DNA from: Candidatus Dormiibacterota bacterium
GTDB taxonomy: Bacteria > Chloroflexota > Dormibacteria > Dormibacterales > Dormibacteraceae
Direction of reading: 5' to 3'
Length of the DNA stretch: 64,000 nucleotides
Assembly (NCBI GenBank): GCA_003169845.1
Contig: PNAG01000002.1
Location: 124,001 to 188,000, forward strand
This document shows, piece by piece, positions 38,481-45,862 of the stretch; position 1 is the stretch's first letter, and every line of letters begins with the position of its first letter. Both the position numbers and the translations under genes were made by a program. The notes below the pieces were generated by a model. It saw only the letters and a list, made by a program, of their open reading frames with translations, did not search any database and was not told the origin of the DNA.

Positions 38481-40125
38481 CGCCGATGTGATCGTCGTCG
38501 GGGCCGGTCTGGCCGGGCTGGTCACGACGGCCGAGCTGGCGGATGCCGGCCGGAGTGTCATCCTCGTCGATCAAGAGCCGGAGCAATCGCTTGGCGGTCA
38601 GGCGTGGTGGTCGTTGGGTGGATTGTTCATGGTCGACTCGCCCGAGCAGAGGCGGCTCGGTATCAGGGACTGCATCGAGCTCGCGTGGCAGGATTGGTGC
38701 GGCAGCGCGGGTTTCGATCGTCCGGAGGACGAGTGGCCGAGGAAATGGGCCGAGGCATACGTCAACTTCGCCGCAGCCGAGAAGCGAACCTGGCTTCATC
38801 AGATGGGACACCGAATCTTCCCGGTGGTGGGCTGGGCGGAGCGGGGCGGCTACACCGCCCGGGGCCACGGAAATTCCGTACCTCGGTTTCATCTCACCTG
38901 GGGAACGGGACCCGGCGTGGTCGAGCCGTTCGAGCGGCGGGTGCGGAAAGCCGCCGCGGATGGGCGTGTCCGCTTTGCCTTTCGGCGCCAGGTCGACGAA
39001 ATCACACGTTCGGGTGGGTCGATCACCGGGGTCCGCGGCACGGTGCTCGAACCGAGTGACGTGGCCAGGGGCAAGCCCAGCTCACGGACGAAGGTGGATG
39101 ACTTCGAGTTTCGGTCGCAGGCCGTCGTGGTCACCTCCGGAGGAATCGGTGGCAATCTCGAGCTCGTCCGCGAGGCGTGGCCGTCGCGGCTTGGTAAAGC
39201 CCCCGATCACCTGATCTCCGGCGTTCCGGCGCACGTCGACGGGCGAATGGTCGCGATCACGCAGGCGGCCGGCGGCAACGTGATCAACGCAGATCGTATG
39301 TGGCACTACGTCGAGGGGATCCACAACTGGAACCCGATCTGGCCACGCCACGGGATCCGCATACTTCCGGGACCCTCGTCGCTATGGCTGGACGCCTACG
39401 GGCGGCGGCTGCCCGCCCCCTTTTTCCCCGGTTTCGACACGCTGGGCACCCTTCAGCATCTGGGCACCACGGGGCGCGATCACAGCTGGTTCGTGCTGAC
39501 GCGGAAGATCATCAAGCGCGAGTTCGCCCTCTCCGGCTCGGAGCAGAACCCGGATGTGACGGGTAAGTCGGTGTTCGAGGTCATGAAGCGTGTAACGAGC
39601 GGGATTCCCCCGCCCGTTCAGGCCTTCCTGGATCACGGTGCGGATTTCGTAACCGCCACGTCGCTGCCCGAGCTTGTGCAGCGCATGAACAAGGTCACCG
39701 CGGAACCGCTCCTGGACCTGGCCACGGTCGAGGCCGAAGTCGTGGCCCGAGATCGCGAGGTCGTCAACGGGTTCACCAAAGACCTCCAGATTGCGGCCCT
39801 GCGCAGCGCCCGTCGCTACATCGGGGATCGGCTGACCCGCATCTCGCCGCCTCATCGTCTCCTTGACCCCGCGGCCGGGCCGCTGATAGCGGTCAGGCTG
39901 TCGATCCTGACGCGGAAGACGCTCGGTGGGGTGCAGACGAACCTGGACTCGCAGGTGCTCGGCGCGGACGGCCGGCCGGTCTCCGGCCTCTACGCAGCCG
40001 GAGAGGTCGCGGGGTTCGGTGGCGGAGGCATGCACGGATATCGGTCCCTGGAGGGGACGTTCCTCGGAGGTTGCCTTTTCTCTGGCCGGCAGGCCGGGCG
40101 CGCGGCCGCGCGGGCCACCGCTTGA
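38470..40125 (+). CDS. FAD-binding dehydrogenase (fumarate reductase/KSTD-like flavoprotein)
   Basis: DVIVVGAGLAGLVTTAELADAGRSVILVDQEP; VVTSGGIGGNLELV; GLYAAGEVAGFGGGGMHGYRSLEGTFLGGCLFSGRQAGRAA; GTG start overlaps P450. Confidence 0.9.
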   Translation: MTLDADVIVVGAGLAGLVTTAELADAGRSVILVDQEPEQSLGGQAWWSLGGLFMVDSPEQRRLGIRDCIELAWQDWCGSAGFDRPEDEWPRKWAEAYVNFAAAEKRTWLHQMGHRIFPVVGWAERGGYTARGHGNSVPRFHLTWGTGPGVVEPFERRVRKAAADGRVRFAFRRQVDEITRSGGSITGVRGTVLEPSDVARGKPSSRTKVDDFEFRSQAVVVTSGGIGGNLELVREAWPSRLGKAPDHLISGVPAHVDGRMVAITQAAGGNVINADRMWHYVEGIHNWNPIWPRHGIRILPGPSSLWLDAYGRRLPAPFFPGFDTLGTLQHLGTTGRDHSWFVLTRKIIKREFALSGSEQNPDVTGKSVFEVMKRVTSGIPPPVQAFLDHGADFVTATSLPELVQRMNKVTAEPLLDLATVEAEVVARDREVVNGFTKDLQIAALRSARRYIGDRLTRISPPHRLLDPAAGPLIAVRLSILTRKTLGGVQTNLDSQVLGADGRPVSGLYAAGEVAGFGGGGMHGYRSLEGTFLGGCLFSGRQAGRAAARATA

Positions 40126-40171
40126 CCGGGTGAGGCTCGAATTCGCGTGATGTCATCAGGCGCCGGGACTC

Positions 40172-41059
40172 CTAGGAACGAAGCAATGATCTGTAGCGTG
40201 CCCGCTTGTTGCGCCCGCCGCCGTTGAAATGAACAACGCGAACCGGCTGGCCGTTGGCCAGAGCTCGAGCATGCCCGGCGGACCAGTCGACGTCAACCTC
40301 CTGGACGTGAAGCTGCACGTTGTAGGTGGGATGAAGCTGAACGCCGCAGCGTCGCCGTGCCAGCGCGAGGTTGAAGATGAACTGGCTGCGCCACCAGTTA
40401 TCCGGGCGCTGATCGATCCACTCTGAGACCCCGCGCATCGACCGCAGCGTCTCGGCAAGGCCGTCCAATGCGGTGCGGCTGCCGGCGAAGAACCCCTCGT
40501 TGACGACCAACGGATATCCAGGTTCTCCATCAGGATCTCCCAGCAGGCGGCCGAAATCGTCGGTGCCACCGCTGTAGATGGTCAGCAGCGCTTGCTCGAG
40601 GTCTCTGAAGTGCGGACGATCGCCTTCGGCGCAGCAGAGGATGGCATCGTCGGGCAAAACATCGAGGGCATCGAGCACCGGCTGCAAGCTCGCCAGGACA
40701 AACATGTCGGCGTCAAGGCAGACGAATTTCTCTGCACCGATGACCTCGGCCACGGAGTAGAGAGCGGACTTCACCGCGGTGTTGATCCGCGCCACGGACC
40801 TGCACTCGGCGATAAGAGCTCCATGCTTGAGTGCGACGGACCTGCAAGCTGCGTCGCCGTCGACAAGAAAGACCACAACCGCGGCGTCAGCGCAGTCCGC
40901 ATTGAGCCGCAACGATTCGAGAAGGTCGTCGAGCATATCCGCGAAGCCCACTGATGCAACAGTTGCAATGCACACGGGCGCTTCAATGCTCGGCTGGGGC
41001 GGGATGATCCGCGACCTGCCAAGGCAGTCGACGATGCCCTCCAGGTCTGTGGTCACCAC
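40172..41059 (-). CDS. GT-A-fold glycosyltransferase
   Basis: ICIATVASVGF-like start, EKFVCLDADMFVLASLQPVLDAL (DxD), VVNEGFFAGSRTALDGLAETL. Confidence 0.7.
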   Translation of the reverse strand: MVTTDLEGIVDCLGRSRIIPPQPSIEAPVCIATVASVGFADMLDDLLESLRLNADCADAAVVVFLVDGDAACRSVALKHGALIAECRSVARINTAVKSALYSVAEVIGAEKFVCLDADMFVLASLQPVLDALDVLPDDAILCCAEGDRPHFRDLEQALLTIYSGGTDDFGRLLGDPDGEPGYPLVVNEGFFAGSRTALDGLAETLRSMRGVSEWIDQRPDNWWRSQFIFNLALARRRCGVQLHPTYNVQLHVQEVDVDWSAGHARALANGQPVRVVHFNGGGRNKRARYRSLLRS

Positions 41060-41949
41060 TTCTCCCAGCTGACTGTGCAGTGAAGGGTGGTCGCGCCTGT
41101 GTTGCGCAACTCGAGAGCAAAATCGCCCTGGACCGTGGTACTGGTGTCCACCGTTTGCTGACGGCCGGCTTCAACCGAATATCGCTGCTCTCCGCCGGGT
41201 ACTGAGCCGTCGGGCTGCACGAAGAACACAGACGCGGAAGTGCCCTGGCCCTCGACAGAGTCGACGTACAGGCTCACCATCACACGCCGGGGCCCGGATG
41301 GCACCGCTCCGTTGTGGCAGCCCGGGACGAATGACTGCCCTCCTGGGTCGACGCTGAACGACTCGAACATCACCGCCTCCTCCACCGGCCAGCTGACCGG
41401 TGTCGCCTTCCGAGTGAACACTGATCTCTGAAACACGGCTGCACTTCCCGCATACGACGATCTCAGCAGGTCGTCGTTGAAGGCCTGCTCGAAGCCCGTC
41501 CAGACATTCCAGAGGCGCCAGGTTTGGCCGTCATATGCGGCGAGCGGGCTCGCGTGGCCGCATGCGGTCTGGTAGGGCACCACCTGGACCGTTGAGCAGT
41601 CGCACCACCAGGCGCCCACGATCGGAAAGCCCTGGCGGCCGGCGCTGTCGATCACAGCCAGCACGTCTCGAGCGGATGCATTGGTGATGGAGATCGCCGG
41701 CGGGTCTGGAAAAAGCTCCGGGTGGCGATTGACGAAGTCGACTGCAGATGACATCGCCTCGGGACCGAAATAGCTGGCTCCGTACTCGTAGTCGGTCCAG
41801 GCTTGCGGTGGCACGTCGGGGTAACCCAGGGCAATCATCGCGATATGGAAGCTGGTGGGAACGCAGTTGTCGCGGGCGTTCAGGCCCCCCTCGGTCAACT
41901 GACTCAGGACCGAATTCTCAGGTAGGTAGCCCCGCAGGTCGAAGCTCAA
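41053..41949 (-). CDS. C39/papain-like peptidase-fold protein with C-terminal beta domain
   Basis: DNCVPTSFHIAMIALGY (Cys), CGHASPLAAYDGQTWRLWNVW (His, Asn/Asp); C-terminal beta-rich domain. Confidence 0.6.
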   Translation of the reverse strand: MSFDLRGYLPENSVLSQLTEGGLNARDNCVPTSFHIAMIALGYPDVPPQAWTDYEYGASYFGPEAMSSAVDFVNRHPELFPDPPAISITNASARDVLAVIDSAGRQGFPIVGAWWCDCSTVQVVPYQTACGHASPLAAYDGQTWRLWNVWTGFEQAFNDDLLRSSYAGSAAVFQRSVFTRKATPVSWPVEEAVMFESFSVDPGGQSFVPGCHNGAVPSGPRRVMVSLYVDSVEGQGTSASVFFVQPDGSVPGGEQRYSVEAGRQQTVDTSTTVQGDFALELRNTGATTLHCTVSWEKW

Positions 41950-42035
41950 AGGCTCTTGTCCGTTCCCCGCAAACCCTTCAAAGGCACTCCTAGGCGGATA
42001 CCCGTCCGCGCGCCGTGATCGCCAGAGTTGACAGC

Positions 42036-42114
42036 AAAGTAGGCGGCAAAATCGATCCTGTCAAGCCGGTTCGGGACAAAACACTTGACAATTCCGCTTG
42101 CTTTGCCATAGTTG
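42036..42114. promoter_or_regulatory. Divergent promoter region of eCIS baseplate operon containing TGACAA-N11-TTGCCA
   Basis: Plus TTGACA (42085-42090)-18-TAGTTG (42109-42114); minus TTGACA-17-TACTTT (42064..42036); TGACAA 42086-42091 and TTGCCA 42103-42108. Confidence 0.55.
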
Positions 42115-42191
42115 CCTGGGAATCGGTCAGCCTGGCGGGGGCCAGGCGGATTCCGGCGTCTTCGCTCGGCTGATGGGGGAGATAGGGGCAA

Positions 42192-42839
42192 TTGCCGGCT
42201 CTGAAAGGGGCGTTCGTAAAGCTCGATGCCGACCTGCTCGGGGGAGCCCCGGACATCATCGTGTTCCAGTTCAATCCGGACACCGTCACCCGGAACCCGT
42301 CGCTGGTCCCCCAGCAGATTGAGGACTCTGAAGTCGGCGACCGCAAGCTGCGAACCCGCCCTTTCCCTCCCACCGAGAGCATCAGCTTCAGCCTCCGATT
42401 GGACGCCACCGACCAGCTGGAGGGCTCTGACGTGGTCGCGGCAGCCAGTGGCGTCCTCCCCGCACTCTCGGCTCTCGAGCTGCTGATCTACCCCAAGACG
42501 TCGCTTGCCAGCAACCTCTTTTCCGGCGGAGGTCCGGACGCACACCTGCTTGACACGGCCCAGGTGCCGCCCGTCCTGTTCTTTTGGGGTGTCTGGCGGA
42601 TCCTTCCGGTGCTGATCAACAGCCTTTCGATCACGGAGACCGACTATGACCAGCTGCTCAATCCGATCCGGGCTGAGGTCAGCGTCAGCCTTCAGGTCCT
42701 GACCACCCAGGACCTGGACAGCCCCGACAGCATCGAGTACAAAGCCTACAAGTACACGCAACAGGCCAAAGAGGCCATGGCGGTTGCCAACCTGGCGTCG
42801 TCGGTCGGCATGATCATGAAAACGATCGTGACCATCTAG
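42192..42839 (+). CDS. Contractile injection system tube-initiator/adaptor protein (Afp7/CIS_tube-like)
   Basis: VFQFNPDTVTRNPSLV; SISFSLRLDATDQLEGS; LPVLINSLSITETDYDQLLNPIRAEVSVSLQVL. Confidence 0.75.
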   Translation: MPALKGAFVKLDADLLGGAPDIIVFQFNPDTVTRNPSLVPQQIEDSEVGDRKLRTRPFPPTESISFSLRLDATDQLEGSDVVAAASGVLPALSALELLIYPKTSLASNLFSGGGPDAHLLDTAQVPPVLFFWGVWRILPVLINSLSITETDYDQLLNPIRAEVSVSLQVLTTQDLDSPDSIEYKAYKYTQQAKEAMAVANLASSVGMIMKTIVTI

Positions 42840-42848
42840 GCGAGCCCG

Positions 42849-43136
42849 ATGATCTTCAAAGGCAGCCGCTACGAAAAACTGGCCAAGGCAACGTACAAAG
42901 TCCGAGCGTCGGACGGATTAGATCACGCTGCCTTACCCATCCGATTCATCCCGCCGGCTCCCGCCACGTACCGCCAGACCATCGCCGCACACGACCGCCT
43001 CGACCTGCTCGCCGCCCGCTTCTACGGCAATCCGCTCAAGTTCTGGCTGATCGCCGACGCCAACTCTGCGATGGATCCGGAGGACCTGCTCGAGGAAGGT
43101 CTGGAGGTTCTCATACCTCCGGATCGCAACAGGTAG
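42849..43136 (+). CDS. LysM-like baseplate hub protein
   Basis: YRQTIAAHDRLDLLAARFYGNPLKFWLIADANSAMDPEDLLEEGLEVLIPPDRN. Confidence 0.75.
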   Translation: MIFKGSRYEKLAKATYKVRASDGLDHAALPIRFIPPAPATYRQTIAAHDRLDLLAARFYGNPLKFWLIADANSAMDPEDLLEEGLEVLIPPDRNR

Positions 43137-43145
43137 AGGCGCCCC

Positions 43146-44360
43146 ATGCCGGACAAGGCGTACAGCCTCACGTTCGACGGCAACCCTGCCGACGACGCCC
43201 TCTATACCGACATGCGCGAGCTCGAAGTCGACGAGCGCCAGGATTCAGCCACCACCTTCAGGCTTCGCGTCGGACTGACAAAGCAGCCCGGTGGCGACTG
43301 GAACTACCCGGGCGACGATCGCTTCAGCCTCTTCACCAACGTCGGCGTCGCGGTTGGATTCATCGGCAGCGCGGAGACCGACCCTTTCGGAAACTCCATC
43401 GGCGGTGGAGGTCTCGAGCCGGTCTTCGATGGCTATCTCACGCAAGTCAACTTGCATCTGGGAGCGGGTGCGGACGATGCATATCTCGAGGCGCTTGGAA
43501 TGGACGCGAGCGTTCTGCTGAGCCTCGAGGAAAAGGCGGCGTCCTGGCCCAACATGGCCGACAGCGACATCGTCCAACAAATCGTTTCGGACTACGGATA
43601 CAACGTGCAGGTCGAGCCTACGCAGCCGGTGAGGCAGGACACCGAAACCCTGATGATCCAGCGCACGAACGACGCACAGTTCGTGCGCTCCCTGGCCCGG
43701 CGAAACGGCTACGAGTTCTACTTCCGCAAGGACCCCAGCTCGGGCGACATCAACTGCACCTTTGGCCCGCCCAACCTCTCCGGCACTCCTCAGCCGGACC
43801 TGTCGATCCAGTTCGGAGAAGACACGAATCTCATGTCGTTCGAGGCCGTTCTGACGGGATTGCGGCCTCTGGTCATCGACACCCAGCAGGTCGATGTCCA
43901 CGCCAAACAGGCCAATGACGGCAATGCCGGCTCGATCCAGCTTGCCAGCCTGGGCCAGAACGACCTCTCCGCGCTGATTTCGACCAAGCTCGACGCCCTG
44001 ATCACCCCGCTTCAGGCCCAGGCCCAGATGCTGCTGGTCGCCCAGCCCACTGACGACGCGACGGAGCTGCAGACTGTGGCACAGGCGGTCCGCGATGAAG
44101 CGGGCTGGTTCATCGAGGCGACGGGCGAGATCAACAGCAACGCATATGGACAGGTGCTGCGAGCCGGAGGGCTGGTGCTTTTGAAGGGGGCCGGCCAGCA
44201 GTACAGCGGCAAGTACTACGTGACCCGGGTCACGCACCTGATCAAGAGCGGCGGCTCATATGTCCAGCGGTTCGAAGCACGCAGGAACGCCCTCGAGGTG
44301 GACGGAAGCGAGCAATTCGCCGGCGGCAGCGCAGCCAGCCTCGGCGTGCCGACAGGCTGA
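43146..44360 (+). CDS. gpD/late-control-type baseplate hub protein (VgrG N-terminal-like, Afp8-like)
   Basis: DSDIVQQIVSDYGYNVQVEPTQPVRQDTETLMIQRTNDAQFVRSLARRNGYEFYF. Confidence 0.85.
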   Translation: MPDKAYSLTFDGNPADDALYTDMRELEVDERQDSATTFRLRVGLTKQPGGDWNYPGDDRFSLFTNVGVAVGFIGSAETDPFGNSIGGGGLEPVFDGYLTQVNLHLGAGADDAYLEALGMDASVLLSLEEKAASWPNMADSDIVQQIVSDYGYNVQVEPTQPVRQDTETLMIQRTNDAQFVRSLARRNGYEFYFRKDPSSGDINCTFGPPNLSGTPQPDLSIQFGEDTNLMSFEAVLTGLRPLVIDTQQVDVHAKQANDGNAGSIQLASLGQNDLSALISTKLDALITPLQAQAQMLLVAQPTDDATELQTVAQAVRDEAGWFIEATGEINSNAYGQVLRAGGLVLLKGAGQQYSGKYYVTRVTHLIKSGGSYVQRFEARRNALEVDGSEQFAGGSAASLGVPTG

Positions 44361-45226
44361 TGAAAGCGATGGAAGGCCTCGACGAGATCGTTGCCCGCCT
44401 TGTCGAGCGGGTCGAAGGCCGCCACTACGGCAAATATCGGGGTTTGGTCACAGACAACCAGGACCCCGACAGCCTCGGCCGTGTGAAGGCAAAGGTGCCG
44501 CGGCTGCTCGCAGACGTGGAGCTCGGTTGGGCCCTACCGTGCCTCCCCTACGGAGGCGCGTCGGAAGAAGGATTCTTCGCCGTACCGGACGTCGGGGCGT
44601 CGGTGTGGATCGAGTTCGAAAGTGGGGATCTCGCCTACCCCATCTGGACCGGAAGCTGGTGGGGCGACAGCGAGATCCCGGAGTCTGCGACTCCGGACCA
44701 GAAGGTGCTCAAGACCACGAGCGGCCACAAGGTCGTCTTCGATGACAGCGCCAACAGCATCGTCGTGACCGACAGCAACGGCAACACAGCCACGCTCGAC
44801 TCGAATGGCGTCAAGGTCGAGGACGACAACAGCAACGTGGTGACGATGGACTCGGCCGGCGTCAAAGTCGAGGACGCCAACGGCAACACGGTGACGATGG
44901 ACTCCAGCGGCGTGAAGGTCGTGGACTCCAACAGCAACACGGCGACGATGGACTCGAGTGGCATCAAGCTGGAGGACTCGAACAGCAACAGCGTGACGAT
45001 GGCGTCGGCCGGGGTCACGATCAAGAGCAGCTCCATCAGCGTGGGTGACCCGGCGACCGACAACCTCGTCGCCTTCACTCAACTCGACTCCCAGCTTCAG
45101 ACGTTTGTGACGTCGGTCGCCACCCACATGCACACCGGAAACCTGGGCGCGCCAACAAGTCCGCCCATGACTCCCATAACTCTCGTGATCACGCCCGCTA
45201 AGTCGCATCACAAATTGGAGGTTTGA
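44360..45226 (+). CDS. gpV/VgrG-type spike protein with repetitive beta-needle
   Basis: RGLVTDNQDPDSLGRVKAKVPRL; LPYGGASEEGFFAVPDVGASVWIEFESGDLAYPIWTGSWWG; ~15-aa repeats. Confidence 0.88.
   Translation: MKAMEGLDEIVARLVERVEGRHYGKYRGLVTDNQDPDSLGRVKAKVPRLLADVELGWALPCLPYGGASEEGFFAVPDVGASVWIEFESGDLAYPIWTGSWWGDSEIPESATPDQKVLKTTSGHKVVFDDSANSIVVTDSNGNTATLDSNGVKVEDDNSNVVTMDSAGVKVEDANGNTVTMDSSGVKVVDSNSNTATMDSSGIKLEDSNSNSVTMASAGVTIKSSSISVGDPATDNLVAFTQLDSQLQTFVTSVATHMHTGNLGAPTSPPMTPITLVITPAKSHHKLEV
44768..45020 (+). repeat. Degenerate 45-bp (15-aa) coding repeats, ~5 copies (DSNGNTxTMDSxGVKVE)
   Basis: DSNGNTATLDSNGVKVED/DNSNVVTMDSAGVKVED/ANGNTVTMDSSGVKVVD/SNSNTATMDSSGIKLED/SNSNSVTMASAGVTIK. Confidence 0.9.
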
Positions 45227-45227
45227 G

Positions 45228-45455
45228 ATGGCCCTCGCGGACGCAGAAGGAGCCTTGATCACTGCGATACATGACGAGCTCGTCAAGCAGTTCGTCGGGC
45301 AGGCGCCGCCTAAGACCGAGGACGAAGGGCTGCAGCGCATCGCCAACGCGGTGGGCAAGGCCGTGATCGACACCTTCAATGTGGAGCTCCAGGTCGGCAT
45401 CCCCAACATCTCGTCCTTGCCGTTCAGCGGATCAGCAACGATCGGCTGGAAGTGA
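45228..45455 (+). CDS. Small conserved-position protein between spike and gp25
   Basis: 75-aa ORF, tightly packed in operon, overlaps gp25 start by 4 bp. Confidence 0.65.
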   Translation: MALADAEGALITAIHDELVKQFVGQAPPKTEDEGLQRIANAVGKAVIDTFNVELQVGIPNISSLPFSGSATIGWK

Positions 45456-45862
45456 TGATCGACCCCACCAGCCAGTCGCTTCTTCGTGTCGAGCGGTTCC
45501 TCGATTTCCCGATTTCGGTGGGAGACACCGGAGGGCTGCAGAGGACGGACGCTGACGATCATCTGCGCGACCTGATCCTGCAGGTGCTGTTCACGGAGCC
45601 GGGCGAGCGCGTCAACCTACCTAACTTCGGCTGCGGCGTAAAGCGTCTGGCCTTTGCGCCGAACAATGAGGTGCTTCGGGCCAGCGCCCAGTTCCTGATC
45701 GCTCAGAACTTGAACCACTGGCTCGAAGACAGGATCGTCGTGGAGGCGGTCCGCCTCTCGAGCGACCTCGACGAGGAGTACCTCCTCCAGATCGACATCA
45801 TCTACCTGGTCAAGGCCACCCGGCTCAGTCAGCAGCTCACCGTGAAGACCGGGCGGCCGTGA
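45452..45862 (+). CDS. gp25-like baseplate wedge protein (Afp9-like)
   Basis: DDHLRDLILQVLFTEPGERVNLPNFGCGVKRLAFAPNNEVL. Confidence 0.88.
   Translation: MMIDPTSQSLLRVERFLDFPISVGDTGGLQRTDADDHLRDLILQVLFTEPGERVNLPNFGCGVKRLAFAPNNEVLRASAQFLIAQNLNHWLEDRIVVEAVRLSSDLDEEYLLQIDIIYLVKATRLSQQLTVKTGRP

Noticed and set aside
44768-45020. CRISPR array
   Set aside because: Repeats are in-frame, degenerate and coding within the spike; no spacers or cas genes.
43146-45226. Type VI secretion system
   Set aside because: gpD and gpV are separate, a LysM hub protein is present, and no TssJLM, ClpV or Hcp is seen.
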